From: an uncultured Bacteroidota bacterium
Lineage (GTDB): Bacteria; Bacteroidota; Bacteroidia; UBA4408
DNA length: 54,473 bases
NCBI GenBank assembly: GCA_903831265.1
Contig: CAIKXD010000328.1
Span: forward strand, 1-54,473
Reading direction: 5' to 3'
Below are positions 16,183-25,760 of the stretch, piece by piece. Under the pieces are notes generated by a model that was not told the origin of the DNA, made no database searches, and saw nothing but the letters and a program-made list of their open reading frames with translations. Position 1 is the first letter of the stretch. Each line of letters starts with the position of its first letter. Made by a program: the position numbers and the translations under genes.

Positions 16183-18597
16183 TTAATAGATGGCAGGGAA
16201 TTGATTTGGATTGGCTTCGTGCATAATGGCATAAACGGCATCAAAAACATCCTCTGCCGAAGGTTTGCTAAAGTAATCGCCATCGGACCCATACGCTGGT
16301 CTGTGTGGTTTAGCAGCAAGCGTTGAAGGTTTACCGTCTAAGTATTGATAGGCATTTTGTATTTCTACTATTTGCTGTAAAATAAATGCCGAAGCGCCAC
16401 CTGGCACATCTTCATCAACTACTAATAATCTGTTTGTGCGCTTTATTGACTCAGTAATTAAATGATTGATATCAAAAGGTAATAGGGTTTGCACATCAAT
16501 TAATTCAACGCTAATTCCTATGGCTTCAAGTTGCTCGCAAGCCTCAGCCACAATTCTACAGGTACTTCCATAGGTAACTAAAGTAATGTCGTTTCCTTGA
16601 CGTAAAATTTCTGGAACGCCTAAAGGAGTTTTAAACTCACCTAAGTTGCTAGGCATTTTTTCTTTTAAACGATATCCATTTAATGTTTCGACAATAACAC
16701 CGGGCTCGTCTCCTTGTAACAGCAAGTTATAAAAACCTGCAGCTTGGGTCATGTTTCGTGGCACACAAATGTTAATACCTCTTAAAGCATGAATAATTGT
16801 TCCCATTGGAGAACCGCTATGCCAAATGCCTTCTAATCGGTGACCGCGTGTTCTGATAATTAAAGGTGCTTTTTGTCCGCCTTTGGTTCTATATTGGAGA
16901 GTTGCTAAATCGTCACTTAAAATTTGCAAGCCGTATAAAAAATAATCTAAATATTGGATTTCGGCAATTGGTCGTAAGCCACGCATGGCCATGCCAATTC
17001 CTTGTCCCATAATGCTTGCTTCTCTTATTCCCACATCGCTTACGCGCAATTCTCCAAATTTTTCTTGCAATCTTTCGCAGCCTTGATTAACATCGCCAAT
17101 GCGGCCAACATCTTCGCCAAATATAAGTACTTCGGGTCTGTTGCTTAAAATATAGTCGAAGTTATCGCGAATAATTTCGCGTGCATCTACCATTTTAGAG
17201 TCAGCGTTGTATGTAGGTGCAACTGCCTCTATATTACTTAAAGCTTGCGCTGATTGGCTATGCAGGTGACTGCTGTATTTGTCATTGCATTCATTTAATG
17301 ATTGGTAATAAAAGTTTTTTAGCGCGCTATTTACAACATCTCCTTCGGTTCTTGTGATGCGAATTGCTTTTCTAATATTGCTGTGAATATCTCTTCTGCT
17401 AGGATCTAGTATAGCATTAAACTTAGATTTTATTTCTGTTAAAGCCGATTGGAATTCGCTTTTATTTATGACTTCATCAAGTAAATTGTTGAAGGTATTT
17501 ATTTCTGTTTTGATTGGATCTAAAAAAGCTTTCCAAGCAGCTGATTTTGCATCTTTTACCTTGTTTTTAGCCTCGTTTTCAATATTGGCTAAATCATCTT
17601 CAGTTGCTAATGCGTTTTTAAGCATCCATTCGCGCATTTGTTTAATGCAATCGAAGTCTGCTTCCCATTGTAAACGTTCTTTATTTTTGTAACGTTCATG
17701 ACTTCCGGAAGTGCTGTGTCCTTGTGGTTGTGTAATTTCTTCGACATGAATTAACACAGGTACATGTTGTTCACGAGCAATTGAGGTGGCTTTTTCGAAG
17801 ATTTCGCATAATGCCACATAATCCCAACCTTTTACTTTAAATATTTCGAAACCGTTGGTGTTGGCTTCTTTTTGAAATCCTTTTAGTACTTCAGAAATAC
17901 TTTCTTTGGTGGTTTGATATTTTTTGGGTACTGAAATTCCATGTCCATCATCCCAAACACACATTACCATTGGCACTTGTAACACACCTGCAGCATTGAT
18001 AGATTCCCAAAATAAACCTTCGGAAGTACTTGCATCACCAATCGTTCCGAATGCAATTTCATTTCCTTTGTTAGAGAAGTTTGTAAAACCTTCTAAACCT
18101 GGCACATTTCTATAAATTTTTGAAGCTTGGGCTAGTCCTAATAAACGTGGCATTTGACCGCCGGTAGGAGAGATATCTGCCGAAGAATTTTTTATTTGCG
18201 TTAAATTTTTCCATGTGCCATCATCATTTAAGCTGCGTGTGGCAAAGTGTCCACCCATTTGGCGACCACCAGATGTTGGGTCGGCATTAACATCGGCATG
18301 AGCGTATAAACCAGCAAACCATTGTTGTATTGTAAGATTGCCCGTGGCAAACATAAAAGTTTGATCTCTGTAGTATCCTGAGCGGAAATCACCATCTTTA
18401 AAACTGCGGGCCATTGCTAATTGGGCTACTTCTTTTCCGTCACCAAAAATTCCGAATTTAGCTTTACCGGTAAGTACTTCTTTTCTACCCAATAAACTGG
18501 CTTCTCGACTTTCCACAGCAATACGGTAATCGTTAATTACCAATTGTTTAAAATCTTCAAAAGGAGGGCTTATAACTTTTGAGGTTTCTTTTGACAT
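16183..18597 (-). CDS. Fused alpha/beta E1 component of a 2-oxoacid dehydrogenase
   Basis: An 804-residue thiamine-diphosphate enzyme with E1 alpha and E1 beta in one chain, most like branched-chain 2-oxoacid dehydrogenase E1. Alpha part (about 1-370): YYRDQTFMFATG, GGRQMGGHF, the ThDP motif GDASTSEGLFWE with Asn further on, and the phosphorylation-loop-like HSTSGSHERYK. A linker at about 370-450 is followed by the beta part: NRPEVLIFGEDVGRIGDVNQ, GIREASIMGQGIGMAMRGLR, and EDVPGGASAFI near the end. Fused forms are widespread in Bacteroidota. No E2 or E3 gene is in the window, so the exact substrate (branched-chain or pyruvate) stays open. A TATATTTG box lies 38 nt upstream. Confidence 0.92.
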   Translation of the reverse strand: MSKETSKVISPPFEDFKQLVINDYRIAVESREASLLGRKEVLTGKAKFGIFGDGKEVAQLAMARSFKDGDFRSGYYRDQTFMFATGNLTIQQWFAGLYAHADVNADPTSGGRQMGGHFATRSLNDDGTWKNLTQIKNSSADISPTGGQMPRLLGLAQASKIYRNVPGLEGFTNFSNKGNEIAFGTIGDASTSEGLFWESINAAGVLQVPMVMCVWDDGHGISVPKKYQTTKESISEVLKGFQKEANTNGFEIFKVKGWDYVALCEIFEKATSIAREQHVPVLIHVEEITQPQGHSTSGSHERYKNKERLQWEADFDCIKQMREWMLKNALATEDDLANIENEAKNKVKDAKSAAWKAFLDPIKTEINTFNNLLDEVINKSEFQSALTEIKSKFNAILDPSRRDIHSNIRKAIRITRTEGDVVNSALKNFYYQSLNECNDKYSSHLHSQSAQALSNIEAVAPTYNADSKMVDAREIIRDNFDYILSNRPEVLIFGEDVGRIGDVNQGCERLQEKFGELRVSDVGIREASIMGQGIGMAMRGLRPIAEIQYLDYFLYGLQILSDDLATLQYRTKGGQKAPLIIRTRGHRLEGIWHSGSPMGTIIHALRGINICVPRNMTQAAGFYNLLLQGDEPGVIVETLNGYRLKEKMPSNLGEFKTPLGVPEILRQGNDITLVTYGSTCRIVAEACEQLEAIGISVELIDVQTLLPFDINHLITESIKRTNRLLVVDEDVPGGASAFILQQIVEIQNAYQYLDGKPSTLAAKPHRPAYGSDGDYFSKPSAEDVFDAVYAIMHEANPNQFPAIY

Positions 18598-18635
18598 GTT
18601 ATATTTTTGAAATAATTGACTTTTCCTAATTGGAG

Positions 18636-18643
18636 CAAATATA
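18636..18643 (-). promoter_or_regulatory. Putative -7 box of the E1 gene (TATATTTG)
   Basis: On the minus strand TATATTTG matches TAnnTTTG, 38 nt before the ATG. A TTTG lies 27 nt further upstream, longer than the usual spacing. Confidence 0.4.
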
Positions 18644-18724
18644 AGAAAAAAACACGTTTTATGGTCTTCGCAAAGAAATCATAATTTGCTGAACACAAGA
18701 CAAAGCATTGAGATTTTAAATGAA

Positions 18725-19432
18725 TTAACTTTGATTCTTAAAATTAACGATGCTTACCACATGCATAGCAGCGGTTTCGGTTCTTAATCGCGATGTTCCT
18801 AAATTAAGTGCCTGGTATCCTTTTTCGGTGGCCGATATAATTTCTTTTGGAGTAAAGTCTCCTTCGGGGCCAATTAAAAAAATATTGTGTTTTTGATTGG
18901 TTTGAAATGTATGTAGTTGATTGTTTTGAGGGGCCTCGCCAAAGCAAATAAAAGCGTTATCAATTTTTGTTTTTGAGATAAAATCGTTGAAATAAATAGC
19001 TTCATTGATTTGTGGGATAAAGTATTTAAGTGATTGTTTCATGGCTGATATGGCCACTTTTTTTAATCGTTCTGTTTTAATTTCTTTGCGTTCTGACCTT
19101 GAGCAAATTAAAGGCGTAATTTCGTCAATTCCCATTTCAATAGCTTTTTCTACAAACCATTCCATACGATCCATATTTTTGGTAGGCGCTATTGCAAGAT
19201 GTAAGCTATAATTAAGTGGTTTAATGGTTTTAATTTCTTTTGTGATTGCAATGACACATTTTTTATGATTTACCTCTATAAGTTCTGCATCAAAAAGACT
19301 TCCATGGCCGTTGGTAATATGTATTATATCGCCTGTTTTTAGCCGCAATACTTGGGCGCAGTGCCTTGATTCTTCTTCATTAAGAAGTTGAGTTGTATTT
19401 AGCTCAAGGTTTGGTTGGTAAAATAGTTGCAT
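18725..19432 (-). CDS. rsmE: 16S rRNA m3U1498 methyltransferase
   Basis: SPOUT-fold methyltransferase that methylates U1498 in 16S rRNA. 235 residues. The N-terminal PUA-like part has ESRHCAQVLRLKTGDII. The C-terminal knot has IAPTKNMDRMEWFVEKAIEM, the SAM-binding loop LIGPEGDFTPKEI, and LNLGTSRLRTETA. It starts 9 nt after the histidine-kinase stop, so the kinase and rsmE share a transcript. Confidence 0.95.
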   Translation of the reverse strand: MQLFYQPNLELNTTQLLNEEESRHCAQVLRLKTGDIIHITNGHGSLFDAELIEVNHKKCVIAITKEIKTIKPLNYSLHLAIAPTKNMDRMEWFVEKAIEMGIDEITPLICSRSERKEIKTERLKKVAISAMKQSLKYFIPQINEAIYFNDFISKTKIDNAFICFGEAPQNNQLHTFQTNQKHNIFLIGPEGDFTPKEIISATEKGYQALNLGTSRLRTETAAMHVVSIVNFKNQS

Positions 19433-19441
19433 AATTAAAGT

Positions 19442-22400
19442 TCAATTTTTTTGTTGAAGTGGAAATCTTAATTCAAAGACAGTGCCTTCATTTTCAATAG
19501 AGGAAAAAGAGATGGTGCTATTAATATTTTCGAGTATACTTTTTACCATTGCTAGCCCTAAGCCCATTCCTCCGGTTTTAGTTGTGAAATTAGGCACAAA
19601 AATCATTTTTTTCTGTTCATCATTCATACCAATGCCGTTGTCGATAACTTGAACTAGCAACCCATTTTTTTCTTTTTTAAGATTGATTTCAATAGCTCCA
19701 TTTTTTTCGTCATTAATGGCTTGCAGTGCATTTTTAATGAGGTTGTTGAATACCCTCAATAATTGTTCTTTATCTGCATCAATAATATCATTATCGGTTA
19801 ATAAATTAAAGTTTATTTCACTGGCGGTAGTTGTTCTAAAGAGTGTTACAGCATTTTGTATTACATCGCTTAAGTTTACTTTAGTAAGTTTAGGTTTTGG
19901 CATCACTGCAAAGTTGCTGAACTCGTTTGCTATTTGTGCTAGCGTATCCACCTGTTCGATAAGCATGGTTGTAAACTTTTTAAATTTTTCATCAAATTGT
20001 GGACTTTGTTCTTGGTAAGCCCGTTGAATTAATTGTGCATTAAGTCGCAAAGGTGTAAGTGGGTTTTTAATTTCATGCGCTACTTGTTTAGCCATTTCGC
20101 GCCAAGCACTTTCTCTTTCGCTTTTAGCTAATCTTTCTGCACTTTCACTTAATTCTAAAATCATTCTGTTATATTCTATAATTAAGTTACCAATTTCATC
20201 TTTATTGTTCCATTCAATTGTTTCATTCTTTTTTCCTAAGCTAATATTGGCGAGCTTCTGCTGCAACATTTGCAATGGGCCTGTAATTCTGTTGGCAATA
20301 AATAATGTTACTAATAATGAAATTACAATTAAAAAAACATAGATGTTAATGAGCGTTACTAAAAGTGTTGAGATTTCATTTTCTAATTCTGTTTGTTTCG
20401 CAAAATAGGGGATATTTAAATAGCCCATGAGTTTGTTGTTTCTGTTCACAAATGGGATGTAAGCAGATAAGTAATTTAGATTTCCTATTTGTTCTTTATT
20501 GATAAATTGGGCTTGTTTGTTAATTACCATTTGCAAGTAAGCCTCAGGATTCATTTTTGCAGAGATCAATCCTTCTTCAATAATTTTTGGTCTTGAGAGT
20601 GCTATTAAATTTCCATCGGGATCGTACAAATTAATATCAGCTAAAAATACATTTGAGAATTTGGAAAGAATATAAGTAAGGTAATCTTCAGACGAAAAAG
20701 AGATGCTATTTTCATCGCCTAATTTATATTCAATTTCTCGAAGAACAGATTGCAAGCGCTCTGTAAGATTTTCGGCATTTTTTTGCTCGTATTGTTTTAC
20801 AATAAAATATACAGTTCCTGCACCAAAAAGTATTAGCGCCACAAGCACCATAACTATAGGCAAAGATTGAATTCTGTTGCGTAATGTATATTTTTTTAAT
20901 GATAAAAATCGATTAGGATTTACTAATGCAATCAATAACAAAAATAGCAATGAATAAATTGAAAATAAGTACGAAAAAAACGTAAGTGCATTGAACCAGT
21001 TTTCATTTTTAATACTTACAATATAGGTGCTTGAATTTGTTTTAAGACCAAAATGTTTATACTCTCTAAAATCGAAGAATACATTGCTTTTATTTCTATT
21101 GGCTTTGTCGTAAAAAGAAAGCAATGAGTTGTATATAAATTTTCCATGATGTTTACTTAAAAGGCTATCTCTATAAATGGCAAAAGATAAATTGGAAAAT
21201 TCTTTTTGATTATCTACTGTATTATCTAACAACAATAATGGAAATCCAATTTCATCAGAAAGATATTTTGAATCGGCTTCAATAAAAACATACGCAATAA
21301 ATTTAGGTTTGTTGTTTACGTTTTTATATAATTCATATTTTAATAAAAAACCAGATTTAGCGCTTTTCTCGGCAGGTAAATAACAGAAGTTTTTGTTGTT
21401 GTTTTTTTTGAATAGATCTTCAAAAAAACTATATTTATCAAATACAGCGCCAGGCGATTTAGAAATTGGATTACAAAGCGAATCATAAGCATAAAAACTG
21501 ATATCGAATTTTTCCCAATAACCATTAAAGTACTTTTGTTTAAGTCTGTTTAGAAAAGTATTTTCTTCGGTATTGTTTGATAAAAGTGAATTAATTAAAA
21601 GTGAATCTTTTGGTATTTTTTCTTTTAAATCAATTGACAAAAATTCGGCAACAGGATCGCGCTCAATTGCAAGGTTTTCGGCTAAAAATTTTAATTTTTG
21701 TTCATTACTTAGGCTTATTTCGTTGCGAATAATTATTGTGGTAAATACGCTAGCTAGGGTAAGATAAAAGATAGATTTAGTAGTGTAATTGCTGGTAAAA
21801 GTATTGTATTCTAATACTTCCTGTAAAGCAAACCAAGCCAAGGGAATGAGCACATATTGCAAAGAAACATGTAATAAAAGGAATGTTGCACACAATACTA
21901 ATGCCAGCGCAAAAAAGCCACTCACAATTTTAATGTTATATTTTTTCTGCTGAATAATAAGCACCTGCCCAACATAATAGAGCGATGTTAGCAATAAACC
22001 AATGCTAATATAGCCTAAGTAACTGTAAGCATTTAAAGAAATAAGGTTGTTTACATTTACATTAATTTTTGAATCATTTACCAAACTTATGATTACGTTA
22101 ATGCTAAGCACTGTGAGCAAGGCAAAGGCTAAGTTGAGCCCTGAAAGCACTTTGTAATTTTGCTTTTCTGAATTTAAGTTACTTTTAATATGCGCATATA
22201 ATCCATAAAAATAAGCAGCCAAAAGTGCAGCATGCAAAAGCAAATCGCCCAAGGAAGGAATATAGGCTGTATGGGCATAAATTGAAGGACTAAAAAGTTC
22301 GGTATTGTACAGTGCCTCGGGGAAACCAAGTTTTAATAATCCAATACGTATAAGGGCAAGCAAAACACCAAAACAAAGGTAATAGGAATAAAATCCATAC

Positions 22401-23119
22401 TGATGAAATAATCGAAAGCAGCTTTGTTCAATCAATAAAACCAAAAAAATTAAACAAATTAAAAAGCAAATAATTTGAACATACTCCATCCACAAATGCG
22501 CTTCATGTTCAACTTTATTGAGTGTAAAAAGATAATGTTTTTCTTTACTAAAAACATCATTAACGGAATTACTTTTAGTTTCTGAAATGTTTGTATTGGC
22601 AGGCAAATTAAAGCCTGTGGCATATTCATCTTTTAAATATTCGTTGTTAAATGAGTAATCGTTTTTAATTAAAATTAATCCAATAATTACTTTGTTGTTT
22701 AGCTCTTTCCTTCTTACTTCAAAAAGGCCATTATTTAACTTTACAATTTTACTATCGAGGCAAATTTTCAGTAAAAAATTTTCTACAGGTATGTGGTTAT
22801 CTGACCAGAATTTCAGGGAGTCATTTTCATAAACTAATAATACAAAACCATCTGTATTGTATAACGACTTGTAGCTAATGAGTTGTTTTTTGAATAATTC
22901 ATCATAGTTTGAAACTTCAATTTCCTTGGCAAAGTTGAGCAGCAATTTTTCGATGGCTACTTCCTTTTGATGTAACTTTTTTTCAAAGTTTTTTATGTGA
23001 TTTTGTTCCGATTCTAACTTGGGTAAGAAAATGGACAACAGGATGCAAAGCAGCAGCGATATACTAAAACCATAAATGGTTTGCTTGGTAGTTAATTGAA
23101 AAGACTTTGCCGTCATCAT
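19442..23119 (-). CDS. Large membrane sensor histidine kinase (NtrY-like)
   Basis: 1225 residues. An N-terminal membrane anchor precedes a periplasmic stretch (about 35-210). A cluster of about seven hydrophobic segments (about 215-450) follows, then a second extracytoplasmic region, and membrane segments near 740, 785 and 950. Next come a HAMP domain (RITGPLQMLQQKL to DEIGNLI), a HisKA dimerisation helix with phospho-acceptor His in MAKQVAHEIKNPLTPLRL, and an ATPase domain with NNLIKNAL (N box), DNGIGM (G1) and GGMGLGLAMV (G2). The NPLTPLRL form is that of NtrY-type kinases. No response regulator lies nearby, so it is an orphan here. The signal is unknown. It is transcribed with rsmE and divergent from rsgA. 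Confidence 0.92.
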   Translation of the reverse strand: MMTAKSFQLTTKQTIYGFSISLLLCILLSIFLPKLESEQNHIKNFEKKLHQKEVAIEKLLLNFAKEIEVSNYDELFKKQLISYKSLYNTDGFVLLVYENDSLKFWSDNHIPVENFLLKICLDSKIVKLNNGLFEVRRKELNNKVIIGLILIKNDYSFNNEYLKDEYATGFNLPANTNISETKSNSVNDVFSKEKHYLFTLNKVEHEAHLWMEYVQIICFLICLIFLVLLIEQSCFRLFHQYGFYSYYLCFGVLLALIRIGLLKLGFPEALYNTELFSPSIYAHTAYIPSLGDLLLHAALLAAYFYGLYAHIKSNLNSEKQNYKVLSGLNLAFALLTVLSINVIISLVNDSKINVNVNNLISLNAYSYLGYISIGLLLTSLYYVGQVLIIQQKKYNIKIVSGFFALALVLCATFLLLHVSLQYVLIPLAWFALQEVLEYNTFTSNYTTKSIFYLTLASVFTTIIIRNEISLSNEQKLKFLAENLAIERDPVAEFLSIDLKEKIPKDSLLINSLLSNNTEENTFLNRLKQKYFNGYWEKFDISFYAYDSLCNPISKSPGAVFDKYSFFEDLFKKNNNKNFCYLPAEKSAKSGFLLKYELYKNVNNKPKFIAYVFIEADSKYLSDEIGFPLLLLDNTVDNQKEFSNLSFAIYRDSLLSKHHGKFIYNSLLSFYDKANRNKSNVFFDFREYKHFGLKTNSSTYIVSIKNENWFNALTFFSYLFSIYSLLFLLLIALVNPNRFLSLKKYTLRNRIQSLPIVMVLVALILFGAGTVYFIVKQYEQKNAENLTERLQSVLREIEYKLGDENSISFSSEDYLTYILSKFSNVFLADINLYDPDGNLIALSRPKIIEEGLISAKMNPEAYLQMVINKQAQFINKEQIGNLNYLSAYIPFVNRNNKLMGYLNIPYFAKQTELENEISTLLVTLINIYVFLIVISLLVTLFIANRITGPLQMLQQKLANISLGKKNETIEWNNKDEIGNLIIEYNRMILELSESAERLAKSERESAWREMAKQVAHEIKNPLTPLRLNAQLIQRAYQEQSPQFDEKFKKFTTMLIEQVDTLAQIANEFSNFAVMPKPKLTKVNLSDVIQNAVTLFRTTTASEINFNLLTDNDIIDADKEQLLRVFNNLIKNALQAINDEKNGAIEINLKKEKNGLLVQVIDNGIGMNDEQKKMIFVPNFTTKTGGMGLGLAMVKSILENINSTISFSSIENEGTVFELRFPLQQKN

Positions 23120-23248
23120 TGTAGCAAAGATAATTACAACATTAATATAAGCAGCAAGTATGTGTTTATTTAAATAGTATTTGGCAGAAAATTTAAAATT
23201 ATTGTTGAATAATGGGTCATAGAGTGCCTTTAATAAATATAATTGAAG

Positions 23249-23256
23249 TAAATTTG
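23249..23256 (+). promoter_or_regulatory. -7 box of rsgA, implying a leaderless or near-leaderless mRNA
   Basis: TAAATTTG ends only 4 nt before the rsgA ATG (TTTGCCTTATG). With a start site about 5 nt after the box, the transcript would begin at or next to the ATG. No clear -33 TTG is seen. Confidence 0.4.
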
Positions 23257-23260
23257 CCTT

Positions 23261-24187
23261 ATGAAAGCGCGCGTTATTAAATCTACAGGTAGTTGGTATA
23301 GCATCTTAACACATGATATGACGGTGATGGAATGTAGAATGAAAGGCAATATAAGATTGCAAGGTAGCCGAAGTACTAATCCTATTGCAGTTGGCGATAT
23401 TGTTGATTATGAAATTGAATTGAATACCGCACATGGAGTTATTAGTGCTATTCAAGACAGAAAAAATTATATTATTAGAAAGAGTATTAATCTTTCAAAA
23501 AAGTCGCACGTGCTTGCGGCCAATGTTGATCAGGTTTATGTAATGGTAACGGTTAGCAATCCTAGAACACCATTTGGATTTATTGATAGGATGTTGGTAA
23601 CTGCAGAGGCATATGGCATTCCAGCTTATATTATATTTAATAAAAAAGATGCCTGGGATGAGAAAGATACAATTCTTGCCCAAGAAATGCGCGAAACGTA
23701 CGAAAGTGTTGGGTATGAGACCACTTCAATTTCGGCATTAAATAAAGATGATGTAGAAAGCTTAAAAGAAAAATTACAAGGCAAAGTGAGTTTGTTAATT
23801 GGTCATTCAGGCACCGGCAAATCAACATTAATAAACGAGCTTAATAGTGATTTAAACATAAAAACAGCAGCCACCTCTACAGTTCATTTGCAGGGAAAAC
23901 ATACTACAACCTTTGCTGAAATGCATCCTATTGGTGTAGATACTTTTATTATAGATACGCCTGGTATAAGGGAGTTTGGATTGATTGATATGAATAAATA
24001 TGAGTTAGGGCATTATTTTCCTGAGATTAGGGCAAGATTAAATCAATGTAGATTTAATAATTGTTTGCATTTAAATGAACCGGGATGCGCCATTAAAGGT
24101 GCTGTAGAAAAAAATGAAATTCCTTTTACCAGATTCAGAAGTTACGTAAGTATGGTTGAAGGAGAAACAGAAGAGGTGTTTGATTAA
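23261..24187 (+). CDS. rsgA: Ribosome small-subunit-dependent GTPase A
   Basis: Late 30S assembly GTPase. 308 residues, circularly permuted: N-terminal OB-fold (1-80), then the GTPase with G4 NKKD at 127-130, G1 GHSGTGKST at 181-189 and G3 DTPG at 232-235. The C-terminal zinc knuckle has C263, C268, H270 and C276. All expected residues are present. No ribosome-binding site is visible between the -7 box and the ATG. Confidence 0.96.
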   Translation: MKARVIKSTGSWYSILTHDMTVMECRMKGNIRLQGSRSTNPIAVGDIVDYEIELNTAHGVISAIQDRKNYIIRKSINLSKKSHVLAANVDQVYVMVTVSNPRTPFGFIDRMLVTAEAYGIPAYIIFNKKDAWDEKDTILAQEMRETYESVGYETTSISALNKDDVESLKEKLQGKVSLLIGHSGTGKSTLINELNSDLNIKTAATSTVHLQGKHTTTFAEMHPIGVDTFIIDTPGIREFGLIDMNKYELGHYFPEIRARLNQCRFNNCLHLNEPGCAIKGAVEKNEIPFTRFRSYVSMVEGETEEVFD

Positions 24188-24340
24188 TTATTTTTTATGC
24201 TTATCCGTTTTTTGTATAAGAAAAGATAAAAATTAAATCATACTACAAGTATATCGCTTACATTCTAACTGAATATTGGTTTCCAACTCATTTTGCTAAT
24301 AAATTAGGAAGTTCTAAATAGCTTTAGTTCTCGCAAAACT

Positions 24341-24366
24341 TACTTTTTTACGAAAAAAAAGTAAGC
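24341..24366. terminator. Possible weak terminator / hairpin downstream of rsgA
   Basis: CTTACTTTTTT, a short loop, then AAAAAAAAGTAAG forms an AT-rich stem of about 11 bp. It has no G/C core, so terminator function is uncertain. The 300-bp gap between rsgA and the IS110 transposase otherwise holds no ORF or RNA gene that I can see, only AT-rich sequence and part of the IS right flank. Confidence 0.35.
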
Positions 24367-24487
24367 AAAAAATTCGTGGAATCGATAAAACACGGCAATT
24401 GGCATCAAAGCATTAGGACGCTCAGATTCTGTGTTAATTTCCAAATAAAATAATTATTTTTGTATTTCAAACAGCCAAGAGCTAGTT

Positions 24488-25552
24488 TCAAAAGGGGGCA
24501 ATTACTAGTAATTGCTCTCTTTCATTTTCTACTGATTCACATTGCTCTCTTGTAAGTTTATTGTAAGTTGAGTTGTTTTTATGAAGAATGTATGTTAATT
24601 CTAATAGTTTTCGCTGAACTGCTGTTACCGCTTTCATTTTGACACCATGCTTACCGACTAGTCTTACAAATAAATCTTTATATCTCATATCGTGTTTAAT
24701 AGCAGAAAGAGCGGGCAAATGCATTGCTTTTCTCAAATGCCTATTCCCTTTTTTTGATATGTGTGTTTTTCCTTTTATAGATGTTCCTGATTGCTTTTCT
24801 ATAACATCCAAACCAGCAAAGCTTGTTAGTTGTTTTTTATTCCTTATTAATTCAAAACCATTTGTTTCTGCATAGATTATAGAAGCTGTTAATAATCCTA
24901 TTCCTGGTATGGTTGTGGCTTGCTTTACATGTCTATTTAATTCTTTATCCGATGCAATTAACTGATTGATTTCAACTTTTATTTCCTGTTCCTGTTTACT
25001 TAACAATTTTATCCGTTGATTCATTCTTTTTATACTTGATTGATTAGGCTCAGACTCTGTATTTTCTGCATGTATTTGATTCTTTATTGCACTACGTTCA
25101 TCTACTATTTGATCTCTTTCTCTGGTGAGTTGTTTTAGACTCTTTAATACTGGATTGGGGCGGTTCCAATTGTCTAATTTTCTTTCCAAACCGAATTGAG
25201 CTATTGCTTGTGAACAGCTTTTATCTGTTATTGTTTTTACTTCTAAAGTCCTTATATAATTACTGATTTTATTAGGCAAAATAATACTTATGGCCTTTTT
25301 AAAATCTAACAAAAAATAAGCTAACTTTTCATGATAAACTCCTGTCGCTTCCATTACATAACGAGCCTCAACATCATCTTGAGTAAGCTTTTTTACCCAT
25401 GAAACTAAAGCTTCAAATCCTTTGGTTGTGTTTTTAAAAACTTTATAGGCTATTAAATCGGTTGACAAATCGTCATACAATTTACCTATAGTTACCACTA
25501 ATTCTTTCTGAGCAACGTCAATGCCCACAACTTGTTTAATTACTTTTTTCAT
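24488..25552 (-). CDS. IS110-family transposase/recombinase
   Basis: 354 residues. The N-terminal RuvC-like DEDD domain has GIDVAQ (D12), MEATGVYHEKLA (E68) and TDKSCSQAIAQFG (D110); where the family normally has a fourth Asp three residues later, C113 is found. A coiled-coil follows (about 140-205). The C-terminal Transposase_20 part has TTIPGIGLLTASII, SFAGLDV and QSGTSIKGKTHISKKGN, which should hold the catalytic Ser. Such recombinases use a bridge RNA coded in the element's non-coding end to choose donor and target. The coding end contains an 18-bp perfect palindrome (24498-24515). Confidence 0.92.
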   Translation of the reverse strand: MKKVIKQVVGIDVAQKELVVTIGKLYDDLSTDLIAYKVFKNTTKGFEALVSWVKKLTQDDVEARYVMEATGVYHEKLAYFLLDFKKAISIILPNKISNYIRTLEVKTITDKSCSQAIAQFGLERKLDNWNRPNPVLKSLKQLTRERDQIVDERSAIKNQIHAENTESEPNQSSIKRMNQRIKLLSKQEQEIKVEINQLIASDKELNRHVKQATTIPGIGLLTASIIYAETNGFELIRNKKQLTSFAGLDVIEKQSGTSIKGKTHISKKGNRHLRKAMHLPALSAIKHDMRYKDLFVRLVGKHGVKMKAVTAVQRKLLELTYILHKNNSTYNKLTREQCESVENEREQLLVIAPF

Positions 25553-25760
25553 CCTTTTAAAAGTTAAATAGTTAATATTAAAAGTGAGTAATCTCCCTTC
25601 GTCTTGTCTCCTGGTTGGATATTCTGGATAACTACATATAGTAATTTCCTTACATTCTGTTCAAACTCTAAGAGATAAAAAAGGATGAGGTAATTTCTGA
25701 GCGAGAACTTATTTCTTGAATAGTTTAGATGCCTATTTACTCTCATCCTTTTCACTTTTT
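25553..25760 (-). ncRNA. Candidate IS110 bridge-RNA region
   Basis: About 200 nt of non-coding DNA lie directly upstream of the transposase, where IS110-group (IS621-like) elements encode their bridge RNA. A long stem is visible: 25679-25693 pairs with 25737-25752 (11 perfect bp AAAAGGATGAG/CTCATCCTTTT, then 4 more after a one-base bulge) around a 43-nt loop. The leader also repeats the translation-start context of the transposase (AAAAGGATGA). The 63-residue track ORF inside (25564-25755) looks spurious. Guide loops could not be matched to a target because the borders are unknown. 25761-25979 holds nothing I recognise. Confidence 0.4.

Larger units (their letters stand above)
24488..25760 (-). 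mobile_element. IS110-family insertion sequence (outer borders not resolved)
   Basis: Consists of one transposase gene and a non-coding leader of about 200 nt upstream of it. IS110 elements lack long terminal inverted repeats and make no target duplication of useful length, so the ends cannot be fixed from this sequence alone. The downstream border probably lies within 24440-24487 and the upstream one near 25760-25790. No interrupted gene is evident on either side. Confidence 0.75.

Noticed and set aside
25564-25755. 63-residue ORF upstream of the IS110 gene
   Set aside because: It lies in the structured leader, begins at GTG and contains no family motif.
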